Position numbers and translations under genes: made by a program. Positions 35,525 to 44,924 of a stretch of DNA of 64,000 nt are shown in pieces; the first letter of the stretch is position 1, and every line of letters starts with the position of its first letter. A model generated the notes under the pieces. It saw only the letters and a list, made by a program, of their open reading frames with translations, did not search any database and was not told the origin of the DNA. This stretch comes from Pseudomonas helleri (GTDB lineage: Bacteria; Pseudomonadota; Gammaproteobacteria; Pseudomonadales; Pseudomonadaceae): assembly GCF_001043025.1 (NCBI RefSeq), contig NZ_JYLD01000007.1, positions 248,001-312,000 on the forward strand, written 5' to 3'.

Positions 35525-36061
35525 TTACTCTGCGATTTGAGCGTTAGCGACGCAGGCAGGTTTGCCAGCAGCGTATTTAAGACTGGGGTCGACCAGCGCA
35601 TCAAAGCGTTTAAGCGCTTCGGAGCCAATCAACAGCGGGTATTGGAACGCACTTCGGTCGGTCAAGTTCACTTCGATGGTGCGTAAAGCCTTGCCCATAC
35701 AAATTTCCAGGCTGATGACCGGGCGTGAGGTGTAGTTCTTGTCGGCCTGCGGATCGTAGTCACCGGAGCGGCGTTTGATCTTGCTCACGCGGGCCAGCGG
35801 GCGTTCGATGGGGTGGCTGTGGGCGTCGTCGATGGCCAGGTAAAAGCGCACCCAGCTTTCACCATCACGTTTAAAACGTTTGATGTCGCGGGCGCTCAGC
35901 GAGGCGGTTTTGGCGCCGGTGTCGAGTTTGGCTGCAACTAGCAGGTCTATGCCTGCCAGTTCGGCGTATTCATTCAGGCCGTACACGGTTTTTTCGCCGC
36001 CAAGGCTCAGGCCCGGCAGCGACAGCAGACATAGAAAGGTGAAGAGGGTGATGAATTTCAT
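35525..36061 (-). CDS. Retropepsin-like (RimB/DUF785) putative protease, exported
   Basis: This 178-residue protein has a signal peptide (about residues 1-22, KFITLFTFLCLLSLPGLSLG) and a single-chain retropepsin-like domain. The aspartate is in AAKLDTGAKTASLSARDI (Asp47, the DTGA motif), with FQYPLLIGSEAL later. The family is misleadingly labelled ATP-dependent zinc protease. Export suggests it acts in the periplasm, where the transglutaminase-like domain of the next gene also lies. The ATG at 36061 is preferred over an upstream start at 36085 because it begins the signal peptide. Confidence 0.83.
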   Translation of the reverse strand: MKFITLFTFLCLLSLPGLSLGGEKTVYGLNEYAELAGIDLLVAAKLDTGAKTASLSARDIKRFKRDGESWVRFYLAIDDAHSHPIERPLARVSKIKRRSGDYDPQADKNYTSRPVISLEICMGKALRTIEVNLTDRSAFQYPLLIGSEALKRFDALVDPSLKYAAGKPACVANAQIAE

Positions 36062-36256
36062 AAATTGAGGCGTGATCTCTTGCAATCTTCAGTTCAAGGC
36101 GACTGGCAAAGATGCAAGTTTCCTCGTGCGGCTGCCCGATGGAAAGGGGCAGGGCGGATGCGGCGGGCATTCTAACATGATGGTTTTATGGCGCCAGCGT
36201 TCGCGCCGTCTGCGCGGGCTGTTAGTAATGTCGATTACACCAAGGTCTTATTCGAC

Positions 36257-36270
36257 GATTGTCGACAATC
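36257..36270. promoter_or_regulatory. GntR/FCD-type operator, palindrome
   Basis: GATTGTCGACAATC is a perfect 14-bp palindrome. The core TTGTCGACAA fits the NTTGTNNACAAN pattern bound by FadR/FCD regulators. It lies 73 nt before the GntR start codon. Confidence 0.6.
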
Positions 36271-36331
36271 CATATTTATCCTTTGACTGATAGCGCTTAA
36301 ATGGCTAGTTTTGGCGCTATTGATTTAGAAG

Positions 36332-36342
36332 GTGTCGACAAT
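36332..36342. promoter_or_regulatory. Second GntR operator-like site at the start codon
   Basis: GTGTCGACAAT repeats the core TGTCGACAA of the palindrome at 36257 and abuts the ATG at 36343, overlapping the ribosome-binding region. It fits autoregulation. Confidence 0.45.
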
Positions 36343-37065
36343 ATGCAGCAAGCACTGGAGCCGTCCCTGGTTATCCAGGATGACTCGGAAACCTTGTCCG
36401 AGAACGTCTTTCGACGCATTCAGGCGGCCATTGTTAAAGGCGAAATCGCCCCGGGCAGCAAGATCTCCGAACCTGAACTGGCGCGCACCTACGGCATCAG
36501 CCGCGGCCCTTTGCGTGAGGCGATTCATCGGCTTGAAGGCCAGCGTTTGTTGGTGCGCGTCCCGCATGTTGGCGCCCGCGTGGTCTCGTTGAGCCATGCC
36601 GAGCTGATCGAACTTTACGAAATTCGCGAGTCCCTTGAAGGCATGGCCTGCCGTTTGGCGGCCGAGCGCATGAGCGATGAAGACATCGCTGAGTTGCGCC
36701 AGGTGCTCGAAACCCATGAGCGCGATGAGGCGTTTCAGGCGGGTGTCGGGTACTACCAGCAAGAAGGCGACTTTGATTTTCATTACAAGATTATTCAAGG
36801 CAGCGGCAATCGCACGCTGACCCAGATGCTCTGCGGTGAGTTGTATCAATTGGTGCGCATGTACCGCATCCAGTTTTCCGCCACCCCCAACCGCCCGCAC
36901 CAGGCGTTTGCCGAGCATCACCGGATTCTCGATGCCATTGCCGATCGCGACGGCGAACTGGCCGAGTTGTTGATGCGCCGCCACATCGGCGCTTCCAAAC
37001 GCAATATCGCGCGTCACTACCAAGACAGCGCCCAGCAGACAGCCACTCCACGAGGTGAGTCATGA
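36343..37065 (+). CDS. GntR-family (FCD) regulator of the methylcitrate operon
   Basis: This 240-residue regulator has an N-terminal winged helix (about residues 15-80: [28 protein letters not shown]) and a C-terminal FCD effector domain with metal-binding-type His/Asp positions ([28 protein letters not shown]). The start at 36343 is chosen because the family begins MXXALEPS near here and AAGG is upstream; an ATG at 36301 has no ribosome site and would read through the second operator. It overlaps prpB as ATGA, so it is the first gene of the operon. The effector is probably 2-methylcitrate or a related acid. Confidence 0.9.
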   Translation: MQQALEPSLVIQDDSETLSENVFRRIQAAIVKGEIAPGSKISEPELARTYGISRGPLREAIHRLEGQRLLVRVPHVGARVVSLSHAELIELYEIRESLEGMACRLAAERMSDEDIAELRQVLETHERDEAFQAGVGYYQQEGDFDFHYKIIQGSGNRTLTQMLCGELYQLVRMYRIQFSATPNRPHQAFAEHHRILDAIADRDGELAELLMRRHIGASKRNIARHYQDSAQQTATPRGES

Positions 37066-37949
37066 GCAATAAAAACAGTCCAGGCCAGCGTTTCCGTGAT
37101 GCAGTCGCCAGCGAACACCCGTTGCAAGTCGTCGGTGCGATCAACGCCAACCACGCACTGCTGGCCAAACGTGCCGGTTTCAAAGCGATTTACCTGTCGG
37201 GTGGCGGTGTCGCTGCGGGTTCGCTGGGCGTGCCGGACCTGGGCATTACCGGCCTGGACGACGTGCTGACCGACGTGCGCCGTATCACTGACGTGTGCGA
37301 CCTGCCGCTGCTGGTAGACGTGGACACGGGCTTTGGCTCGTCATTCTTCAACGTTTCGCGCACGGTCAAATCGATGATCAAGTTTGGCGCTGCGGCCATT
37401 CACATCGAAGACCAGGTCGGCGCCAAGCGTTGCGGTCATCGCCCAAACAAAGAGATCGTTTCGCAGCAAGAAATGATCGACCGTATTAAAGCCGCGGTGG
37501 ATGCGCGCACCGATGACAGCTTCGTGATCATGGCGCGCACCGATGCGCTGGCGGTCGAGGGCCTGGAGTCGGCGCTTGAACGTGCGGCGGCGTGTGTTGA
37601 GGCCGGTGCCGACATGGTGTTCCCGGAAGCCATCACCGAGCTTGAGATGTACAAACTGTTTGCCGACCGGGTCAAGGCGCCGATTCTGGCCAACATCACC
37701 GAGTTCGGCGCTACGCCGCTGTACACCACCGAGCAATTGGCCAGCGTTGATGTATCGCTGGTGCTGTACCCGCTGTCGGCGTTCCGGGCGATGAACAAGG
37801 CAGCAGAGAACGTGTACGGCGCTATCCGCCGCGACGGTACCCAGCAAAACGTGATCGACACCATGCAAACCCGCATGGAGCTGTACGACGCCATCAACTA
37901 CCACGAATTCGAGCAGAAGCTCGACGCGCTGTTTGCAGCGAAGAAATAA
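37062..37949 (+). CDS. prpB: 2-methylisocitrate lyase
   Basis: This 295-residue member of the PEP mutase/isocitrate lyase superfamily cleaves 2-methylisocitrate to pyruvate and succinate, the last step of the methylcitrate cycle. The active-site loop is [10 protein letters not shown] with the catalytic Cys124. PrpB proteins usually read KKCGH here, a conservative Lys-to-Arg change. Metal-binding acids are in VDVDTGFG and HIEDQVG. It is coupled to the regulator by ATGA. Confidence 0.96.
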   Translation: MSNKNSPGQRFRDAVASEHPLQVVGAINANHALLAKRAGFKAIYLSGGGVAAGSLGVPDLGITGLDDVLTDVRRITDVCDLPLLVDVDTGFGSSFFNVSRTVKSMIKFGAAAIHIEDQVGAKRCGHRPNKEIVSQQEMIDRIKAAVDARTDDSFVIMARTDALAVEGLESALERAAACVEAGADMVFPEAITELEMYKLFADRVKAPILANITEFGATPLYTTEQLASVDVSLVLYPLSAFRAMNKAAENVYGAIRRDGTQQNVIDTMQTRMELYDAINYHEFEQKLDALFAAKK

Positions 37950-38008
37950 CTCAGAGATATGTACAAAGACTTGCCGAATCCCTAACAAATTCAAGATTGG
38001 AGAGCGCA

Positions 38009-39136
38009 ATGGCCGAAGCAAAAGTATTGAGTGGTGCCGGATTACGTGGCCAGGTGGCCGGGCAAACAGCCCTGTCGACGGTCGGTCAGGAAGGCGCCGG
38101 CCTCACTTATCGGGGTTATGACGTGCGTGAACTGGCAGCCGATGCCCAGTTTGAAGAAGTGGCTTACCTGCTGCTGTACGGCGAACTGCCGACTAAAACC
38201 CAGCTGGCTGACTACACCGCCAAGCTGAAAACCCTGCGCGACTTGCCGCAAGCGCTGAAAGAAGTGCTGGAACGCATCCCCGCAGACGCCCACCCGATGG
38301 ACGTGATGCGCACCGGTTGCTCGTTCCTGGGCAATCTGGAACCAGAGAAAGACTTCTCCGAGCAGTTGGACAAGACCAACCGCCTGCTGGCGGCCTTCCC
38401 GGCGATCATGTGTTACTGGTACCGCTTCAGCCACGACGCCAAGCGCATTGAGTGCGTGAGCGATGAAGCGTCGATTGGCGGTCACTTCCTGCACCTGCTG
38501 CACGGCAAAAAGCCGAGCGAGTTGCACGTCAAAGTGATGAACGTGTCGCTGATCCTCTATGCAGAACACGAGTTCAACGCCTCAACCTTCACCGCCCGTG
38601 TCTGTGCATCGACACTGTCCGATCTGTATTCGTGCATCACTGCGGCCATCGGCTCGCTGCGCGGCCCGCTGCACGGTGGCGCCAACGAAGCGGCCATGGA
38701 AATGATCGAGCGCTTTGCCTCGGCCGAAGACGCCGTCGAGGGCACCCTCGGCATGCTGGCGCGCAAAGACAAGATCATGGGCTTCGGTCACGCGATCTAC
38801 AAAGACAGCGACCCGCGTAACGAAGTGATCAAGGGCTGGTCGAAAAAGCTGGCTGAAGAAGTGGGCGATACCGTGCTGTTCCCGGTGTCCGAAGCCATCG
38901 ACAAAACCATGTGGGAGCAAAAGAAGCTGTTCCCCAACGCCGACTTCTACCATGCCTCGGCGTACCACTTCATGGGCATTCCGACCAAGCTGTTCACCCC
39001 GATATTTGTCTGCTCGCGCCTGACCGGCTGGGCTGCACACGTGTTCGAACAGCGCGCCAACAACCGCATCATCCGTCCAAGCGCCGAGTACATCGGCGTT
39101 GAACAGCGCAAGTTCGTGCCAATCGAGCGTCGCTGA
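38009..39136 (+). CDS. prpC: 2-methylcitrate synthase
   Basis: This 375-residue citrate-synthase-family enzyme condenses propionyl-CoA with oxaloacetate. Active-site motifs include GSLRGPLHGGANEAAMEM and IMGFGHAIYKDSDPRNEVIK, each with a catalytic histidine. The ATG at 38009 has TGGAGAG upstream; an in-frame start at 37997 would place that site inside the gene. It is 59 nt after prpB. The gap after it holds a type B REP pair (39167). Confidence 0.96.
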   Translation: MAEAKVLSGAGLRGQVAGQTALSTVGQEGAGLTYRGYDVRELAADAQFEEVAYLLLYGELPTKTQLADYTAKLKTLRDLPQALKEVLERIPADAHPMDVMRTGCSFLGNLEPEKDFSEQLDKTNRLLAAFPAIMCYWYRFSHDAKRIECVSDEASIGGHFLHLLHGKKPSELHVKVMNVSLILYAEHEFNASTFTARVCASTLSDLYSCITAAIGSLRGPLHGGANEAAMEMIERFASAEDAVEGTLGMLARKDKIMGFGHAIYKDSDPRNEVIKGWSKKLAEEVGDTVLFPVSEAIDKTMWEQKKLFPNADFYHASAYHFMGIPTKLFTPIFVCSRLTGWAAHVFEQRANNRIIRPSAEYIGVEQRKFVPIERR

Positions 39137-39166
39137 ATGAGGGAGTTGATGGCCGCTGTTGACTAA

Positions 39167-39255
39167 ATGTGGGAGCGGGCTTGCTCGCGATTCGGCTACC
39201 TCGGTCTTTCAGCAAGACCGTGTCGATGCTTTCGCGGGCAAGCCCGCTCCCACAT
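39167..39255. repeat. REP inverted pair, type B, prpC-acnD gap
   Basis: ATGTGGGAGCGGGCTTGCTCGCG and its inverted partner ending GCCCGCTCCCACAT; the right arm has GCGGGCAAGC where others have GCGAGCAAGC. It contains a misleading in-frame ATG (39167) for the following gene. Confidence 0.9.
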
Positions 39256-39307
39256 GAGCGCTGCGCCGTCACTCTTTTTTGTCATTACCGTGATCGAGTC
39301 CCGCACC

Positions 39308-41899
39308 ATGAATACTGAATTTCGTAAAACGCTGCCGGGCACCCGGCTGGATTACTTCGACACCCGTGCGGCGGTCGATGCGATCACCCCCGGTGCCTAC
39401 GACACACTGCCTTATACCGCGCGCGTGCTGGCCGAAAACCTGGTGCGGCGTTGCGATCCGGCCACGTTAAATGCCTCCCTGAGCCAATTGATCGAGCGCA
39501 AGCGCGACCTCGATTTTCCGTGGTTCCCGGCGCGTGTGGTGTGCCACGACATCCTTGGTCAAACCGCTCTGGTTGACCTCGCAGGCCTGCGTGATGCAAT
39601 CGCCCAACAAGGCGGCGACCCGGCGCAAGTCAACCCGGTGGTGCCGACCCAACTGATTGTCGACCACTCGCTGGCCGTAGAATGTGGCGGTTACGACCCC
39701 GAGGCGTTTGAAAAGAACCGCGCCATCGAAGACCGCCGCAACGAAGACCGCTTCCACTTTATCGAGTGGACCAAAAAAGCCTTTAAAAACGTCGACGTGA
39801 TCCCGCCGGGCAACGGCATCATGCACCAGATCAACCTGGAGAAAATGTCTCCGGTGATTCAGGTGCGTGACGGCGTAGCGTTCCCCGACACTTGCGTGGG
39901 CACCGACAGCCACACCCCGCACGTCGACTCGCTGGGCGTGATCGCCATCGGCGTCGGCGGCCTCGAAGCCGAAAGCGTGATGCTCGGTCGAGCCTCGTGG
40001 ATGCGCCTGCCAGAAATCGTCGGCGTTGAGCTGACCGGCAAGCTGCAACCGGGCATCACCGCCACCGACATGGTGCTGGCGCTGACCGAGTTCCTGCGCA
40101 AGCAAAAAGTGGTCGGCGCCTGGCTGGAGTTCTATGGCGAAGGCGCTGCGGCGCTGACCTTGGGCGACCGCGCGACCATTTCCAACATGGCCCCGGAATA
40201 CGGCGCCACGGCGGCGATGTTCTACATCGACCAACAAACCATCGATTACCTCAAACTGACTGGCCGCGAAGACCAGCAAGTGCAGTTGGTGGAGCACTAT
40301 GCCAAGGTCAACGGCCTGTGGGCCGACAGCCTCAAGGGCGCGCAGTACGAGCGCAACCTGAGCTTTGACCTGTCATCGGTGGTGCGCAACATGGCTGGCC
40401 CAAGCAACCCGCATGCGCGGGTGGCCACCAGCGATCTGGCGAGCAAAGGCATCGCCGGGCAGTGGGATGAAGTGCCGGGGCAAATGCCCGATGGCGCGGT
40501 GATCATCGCTGCGATCACCAGTTGCACCAACACCAGCAACCCGCGCAACGTAATTGCCGCCGGTTTGCTGGCCCGCAACGCCAACAAATTGGGGCTGACC
40601 CGCAAGCCGTGGGTTAAATCGTCGCTGGCGCCGGGCTCGAAAACCGTGGCGCTGTACCTGGATGAAGCGGGCCTGACGGACGAGCTGGAGCAACTGGGCT
40701 TTGGCGTTGTGGCGTTTGCCTGCACCACGTGCAATGGCATGTCCGGGGCGCTGGACCCGGTGATTCAGCAAGAAATCATCGACCGTGACCTCTACGCCAC
40801 GGCCGTGCTGTCGGGGAACCGTAACTTTGACGGGCGTATTCACCCGTACGCCAAGCAGGCGTTTCTGGCCTCGCCGCCGCTGGTGGTGGCTTATGCGATT
40901 GCCGGGACCATTCGTTTTGACATCGAAAAAGACGTCTTGGGCCCGGACGCTCAGGGCAATGAAATCCGCCTGAAAGACATCTGGCCGACGGATGAAGAAA
41001 TCGACGCAGTGGTCAAGGCTTCGGTGAAACCGGAGCAGTTCCGCCAGGTGTACATTCCGATGTTCGCCATTCACGAAGACACCGGCCCGAAAGTCGAGCC
41101 GCTGTACGACTGGCGCCCGCAAAGCACCTATATCCGCCGCCCGCCGTACTGGGAAGGGGCGCTGGCCGGTGCGCGTCCGCTCAAGGGCATGCGCCCGCTG
41201 GCCGTGCTGCCGGACAACATCACCACCGACCATTTGTCGCCGTCCAACGCGATCATGCTCGACAGCGCCGCCGGTGAATACCTGGCGAAAATGGGCTTGC
41301 CGGAAGTCGACTTCAACTCCTATGCCACCCACCGTGGCGACCACCTGACTGCTCAGCGCGCGACCTTTGCCAACCCGAAACTGTTCAACGAAATGGTCAT
41401 CGAGGACGGCAAGGTCAAGCAGGGTTCATTGACTCGCCTTGAGCCGGAAGGCCAGGTGATGCGCATGTGGGAAGCGATTGAAACCTACATGGATCGCAAG
41501 CAGCCGCTGATCATTATTGCCGGCGCCGACTATGGCCAGGGTTCGTCCCGTGACTGGGCAGCCAAGGGCGTACGGCTGGCGGGTGTGGAGGCGATTGCCG
41601 CCGAAGGGTTTGAGCGCATTCACCGCACCAACCTGGTGGGCATGGGCGTGTTGCCGCTGGAGTTCATGCCGGGCACCAACCGCAAAACCTTGCAGATCGA
41701 CGGCAGTGAAACCTACGACGTGATTGGCGAGCGCACCCCGCGTGCCACGCTGACGCTGGTGATTACCCGTAAAAATCGCGAGCGTGTCGAGGTGCCTGTG
41801 ACTTGCCGCCTGGACACGGCTGAAGAAGTGTCGATCTACGAAGCGGGCGGCGTGTTGCAGCGCTTTGCCCAGGACTTCCTGGAGTCGGCAACCGCTTAA
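39308..41899 (+). CDS. acnD: Fe/S-dependent 2-methylcitrate dehydratase
   Basis: This 863-residue aconitase-family protein dehydrates 2-methylcitrate to 2-methyl-aconitate. Iron-sulfur and active-site segments include TSCTNTSNPRNVIAAGLL and FACTTCNGMSGALDPVI; GADYGQGSSRDWAAKG is the swivel-domain signature. The protein is of the AcnD type, acting with PrpF, because prpF follows directly. The ATG at 39308 gives the family N-terminus MNTEFRKTLPGTRLDYFDTR; an upstream ATG at 39167 lies in the REP repeat and one at 39255 is at its edge. Confidence 0.95.
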   Translation: MNTEFRKTLPGTRLDYFDTRAAVDAITPGAYDTLPYTARVLAENLVRRCDPATLNASLSQLIERKRDLDFPWFPARVVCHDILGQTALVDLAGLRDAIAQQGGDPAQVNPVVPTQLIVDHSLAVECGGYDPEAFEKNRAIEDRRNEDRFHFIEWTKKAFKNVDVIPPGNGIMHQINLEKMSPVIQVRDGVAFPDTCVGTDSHTPHVDSLGVIAIGVGGLEAESVMLGRASWMRLPEIVGVELTGKLQPGITATDMVLALTEFLRKQKVVGAWLEFYGEGAAALTLGDRATISNMAPEYGATAAMFYIDQQTIDYLKLTGREDQQVQLVEHYAKVNGLWADSLKGAQYERNLSFDLSSVVRNMAGPSNPHARVATSDLASKGIAGQWDEVPGQMPDGAVIIAAITSCTNTSNPRNVIAAGLLARNANKLGLTRKPWVKSSLAPGSKTVALYLDEAGLTDELEQLGFGVVAFACTTCNGMSGALDPVIQQEIIDRDLYATAVLSGNRNFDGRIHPYAKQAFLASPPLVVAYAIAGTIRFDIEKDVLGPDAQGNEIRLKDIWPTDEEIDAVVKASVKPEQFRQVYIPMFAIHEDTGPKVEPLYDWRPQSTYIRRPPYWEGALAGARPLKGMRPLAVLPDNITTDHLSPSNAIMLDSAAGEYLAKMGLPEVDFNSYATHRGDHLTAQRATFANPKLFNEMVIEDGKVKQGSLTRLEPEGQVMRMWEAIETYMDRKQPLIIIAGADYGQGSSRDWAAKGVRLAGVEAIAAEGFERIHRTNLVGMGVLPLEFMPGTNRKTLQIDGSETYDVIGERTPRATLTLVITRKNRERVEVPVTCRLDTAEEVSIYEAGGVLQRFAQDFLESATA

Positions 41900-41907
41900 C
41901 CACTTCC

Positions 41908-41976
41908 TGTAGGAGCAAGCTTGTCTCGCGATCTTTTGATCTTCTAAAAAGATCGCGAGGCAAGCTCGCTCCTACA
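41908..41976. repeat. REP inverted pair, type A (plus orientation), acnD-prpF gap
   Basis: tgtaggagcaagcttgtctcg ... cgaggcaagctcgctcctaca. The T/G position pairs as U-G only in plus-strand RNA, the strand of acnD. One further mismatch (gcAagc/gctCgc) is present. Confidence 0.88.
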
Positions 41977-41999
41977 GAGGACATGACAGGATTCTATTC

Positions 42000-43184
42000 A
42001 TGGCTTTTGCAGCGCAAATCAAAATCCCGGCGACGTATATGCGGGGCGGTACCAGTAAAGGGGTGTTTTTCAGCCTGCTCGACTTGCCTGACGTGGCTCA
42101 GGTGCCGGGAGCGGCTCGTGATGCGCTGTTGCTGCGGGTGATCGGCAGCCCGGACCCGTATGAGAAGCAAATCGACGGCATGGGCGCCGCCACGTCCAGC
42201 ACCAGCAAAACCGTGATCGTCAGCAAAAGCCTGCACGCTGACCATGACGTCGACTACCTGTTTGGTCAGGTGTCGATCGACAAGCCTTTTGTCGACTGGA
42301 GCGGCAACTGCGGCAACCTGTCGGCGGCGGTCGGCTCGTTCGCCATCAGCAGCGGTCTGGTCGACCCGAGCCGTATACCGCGTAACGGCACGGCGGTGGT
42401 GCGCATCTGGCAAGCCAACATCAGCAAAACCATTATTGCCCACGTGCCTATTACTGACGGCGCGGTCCAGGAAACCGGCGACTTTGAACTGGATGGCGTT
42501 ACCTTTCCGGCGGCAGAGGTTCAGCTTGAGTTCCTCAACCCGGCGGCAGAAGAAGAGGGCGCGGGTGGTTCGATGTTCCCCACCGGCAACCTGGTGGACG
42601 ACCTGGAAGTGCCGGGCGTCGGCACCCTTAAAGTCACGATGATCAATGCCGGCATCCCGACCATCTTCGTCAATGCCCACGACATCGGTTACACCGGCAC
42701 GGAACTGCAGAACGACATCAACGCGGATGCGAAAGCGCTGGCGCTGTTCGAAACCATTCGTGCCCACGGTGCGTTGCGCATGGGCCTGATCGATAACCTC
42801 GACGATGCCGCCAAGCGCCAGCACACACCCAAAGTGGCGTTTGTAGCCAAGCCTGCGGATTACTTGTCGTCCAGCGGTAAGCCGGTGAGCGCGAACAGCA
42901 TTGATTTGCTGGTGCGTGCCTTGTCGATGGGCAAACTGCACCACGCCATGATGGGCACCGCTGCGGTAGCGATTGGCACGGCAGCCGCCATTCCGGGCAC
43001 GCTGGTCAACCTGGCCGCGGGTGGCGAATTGCGCAGCGCCGTGCGCTTCGGCCATCCGTCGGGCACCCTGCGGGTGGGCGCACAAGCGCAGCAGGTTGAC
43101 GGCGAATGGACCGTGACCAAAGCCATCATGAGCCGCAGCGCGCGGGTCTTGATGGAAGGTTGGGTGCGGGTGCCCCCGATTTGA
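42000..43184 (+). CDS. prpF: 2-methylaconitate cis-trans isomerase, AcnD-associated
   Basis: This 394-residue PrpF-family protein isomerises trans-2-methylaconitate made by AcnD into the cis form. It starts with the family signature IPATYMRGGTSKGVFFSL and contains DWSGNCGNLSAAVGSFAI, whose cysteine and lysine positions lie in the proposed active site. GGTSKG is the recognisable substrate loop. It fits directly between acnD and prpD in the methylcitrate operon. No good ribosome site precedes the ATG at 42000. Confidence 0.95.
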   Translation: MAFAAQIKIPATYMRGGTSKGVFFSLLDLPDVAQVPGAARDALLLRVIGSPDPYEKQIDGMGAATSSTSKTVIVSKSLHADHDVDYLFGQVSIDKPFVDWSGNCGNLSAAVGSFAISSGLVDPSRIPRNGTAVVRIWQANISKTIIAHVPITDGAVQETGDFELDGVTFPAAEVQLEFLNPAAEEEGAGGSMFPTGNLVDDLEVPGVGTLKVTMINAGIPTIFVNAHDIGYTGTELQNDINADAKALALFETIRAHGALRMGLIDNLDDAAKRQHTPKVAFVAKPADYLSSSGKPVSANSIDLLVRALSMGKLHHAMMGTAAVAIGTAAAIPGTLVNLAAGGELRSAVRFGHPSGTLRVGAQAQQVDGEWTVTKAIMSRSARVLMEGWVRVPPI

Positions 43185-43193
43185 AAAAAAACC

Positions 43194-43261
43194 TGTAGGA
43201 GCGAGCTTGTCTCGCGATCTCTTAACTACCCAACAGATCGCGAGGCAAGCTCGCTCCTACA
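43194..43261. repeat. REP inverted pair, type A (plus orientation), prpF-prpD gap
   Basis: tgtaggagcgagcttgtctcg ... cgaggcaagctcgctcctaca. T/G at the asymmetric position pairs as U-G on the plus strand, the strand of prpF, which ends 10 nt upstream. Confidence 0.9.
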
Positions 43262-43349
43262 ACTGGTATGTAGAGCGGGCATTCAGACCTGCCAGCCTGA
43301 CCCTGAGGATGGAACACGACACTCATTCACCCACTTGGAGTCACTCCAC

Positions 43350-44834
43350 ATGAGCGCCAACGTCGACCTCAACAATCGTCCCGACTATGACAAGGTTTTG
43401 CAGGACATTGCTGACTACGTCCTGACCTACCGCATCACTTCCCCAGAAGCCCTGAAGACCGCCCGAAACTGCCTGATGGACACCTTGGGCTGCGGCCTGC
43501 TGGCGTTGCGTTTTCCGGAATGCACCAAGCACCTGGGCCCGATTGTCGAGGGCACGGTGGTGCCGTTTGGCGCCCGTGTGCCCGGTACGTCGTTTCGCCT
43601 GGACCCGGTCAAGGCTGCATGGGACATCGGCTGTATCGTCCGTTGGCTGGATTACAACGACACATGGCTGGCGGCGGAGTGGGGGCATCCTTCGGATAAC
43701 CTGGGCGGTATTCTGGCGGTGGCCGACCACCTCTCGCAAAAGCGTGTGGCCAATGGCGAAGCGCCTTTGACCGTGCGTGCGGTGCTGGAGGCGATGATCA
43801 TGGCGCATGAGATTCAAGGCGTCATTGCCCTGGAAAACTCCTTTAATCGCGTCGGCCTTGACCATGTGCTGCTGGTGAAAGTTGCGTCGACGGCGGTCTG
43901 CGCCAAGCTGATGGGCGCTGATCGCGAGCAGTTGCTGGCGGCGTTGTCCCATGCGTTTGTCGATGGTCAGGCCTTGCGTACCTACCGCCATGCGCCCAAC
44001 GCCGGCTCGCGCAAGTCGTGGGCGGCGGGGGATGCGTCGAGTCGCGGCGTGCGCCTGGCGGATATCGCGCTGCGCGGTGAAATGGGTATCCCGGGCGTGC
44101 TGACGGCGCCGCAGTGGGGCTTTTACGACGTGCTGTTCAGCCACACCAACAAGGACCTGGCGCTTAAGCCTGAAGGGCAGCGCCAATTCAGCCTGTCACA
44201 GCCTTATGGCACCTATGTGATGGAAAACGTGCTGTTCAAGATCAGTTTTCCGGCTGAGTTCCATGCGCAGACGGCGTGCGAAGCGGCCGTGACCTTGCAC
44301 CCGCAGGTGAAAGATCGCTTGCATGAGATCGACAAAATCGTGATCACCACCCACGAATCCGCGATCCGGATCATTTCCAAGCAAGGCCAGTTGGCCAATG
44401 CGGCGGATCGAGATCACTGCATTCAATACATGACTGCCGTGCCGCTGGCATTTGGCAATCTGGTGGCGGAACAGTACGAAGACGACTTCCACGCTGCGCA
44501 TCCGATCATTGATGAGCTGCGCGAGAAGATGGTCATTGTCGAAGAGCCACGCTACACCCGTGAATACCTGGAGGCCGACAAGCGTTCGATTGCCAACGCC
44601 ATTCAGGTGTTTTTCAAGGACGGCTCCCACACGGAGCAGGTGATGGTGGAGTACCCGATCGGCCATCGTCGGCGCCGGGCTGAAGGCATTCCGTTGCTGG
44701 AAGACAAGTTCAAGGCCAACCTGGCCACGCGCTTTGTCGGCCAGCGCTGCAAGCAGATTTTTGAACTGTGCAAAGATCAGGCGAAGCTTGAAGCGACGCC
44801 GGTTCATGCATTTATTGATTTGCTGGTGATTTAA
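43350..44834 (+). CDS. prpD: 2-methylcitrate dehydratase, PrpD type
   Basis: This 494-residue MmgE/PrpD-family enzyme dehydrates 2-methylcitrate without an iron-sulfur cluster. Family motifs are [39 protein letters not shown] and [19 protein letters not shown]. Having both AcnD and PrpD in one operon is common in Pseudomonas; PrpD may act on cis isomers or serve as a side activity. TTGGAG at 43335-43340 supports the ATG at 43350; an in-frame start at 43335 would overlap the site. Confidence 0.94.
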   Translation: MSANVDLNNRPDYDKVLQDIADYVLTYRITSPEALKTARNCLMDTLGCGLLALRFPECTKHLGPIVEGTVVPFGARVPGTSFRLDPVKAAWDIGCIVRWLDYNDTWLAAEWGHPSDNLGGILAVADHLSQKRVANGEAPLTVRAVLEAMIMAHEIQGVIALENSFNRVGLDHVLLVKVASTAVCAKLMGADREQLLAALSHAFVDGQALRTYRHAPNAGSRKSWAAGDASSRGVRLADIALRGEMGIPGVLTAPQWGFYDVLFSHTNKDLALKPEGQRQFSLSQPYGTYVMENVLFKISFPAEFHAQTACEAAVTLHPQVKDRLHEIDKIVITTHESAIRIISKQGQLANAADRDHCIQYMTAVPLAFGNLVAEQYEDDFHAAHPIIDELREKMVIVEEPRYTREYLEADKRSIANAIQVFFKDGSHTEQVMVEYPIGHRRRRAEGIPLLEDKFKANLATRFVGQRCKQIFELCKDQAKLEATPVHAFIDLLVI

Positions 44835-44845
44835 ACCCAATCCCC

Positions 44846-44913
44846 TGTAGGAGCGAGCTTGTCTCGCGATCTTTTGATGGTTTAAAAGATCGCGAGGCAA
44901 GCTCGCTCCTACA
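44846..44913. repeat. REP inverted pair, type A (plus orientation), after prpD
   Basis: tgtaggagcgagcttgtctcg ... cgaggcaagctcgctcctaca. U-G pairing on the plus strand, the strand of prpD. It separates the convergent prpD and ppsR genes and may act as a terminator. Confidence 0.9.
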
Positions 44914-44924
44914 AGGCGGTGGGG

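Noticed and set aside
39167..39307. N-terminal extension of acnD
   Set aside because: It starts inside a REP repeat and does not match the family N-terminus; the ATG at 39308 does.
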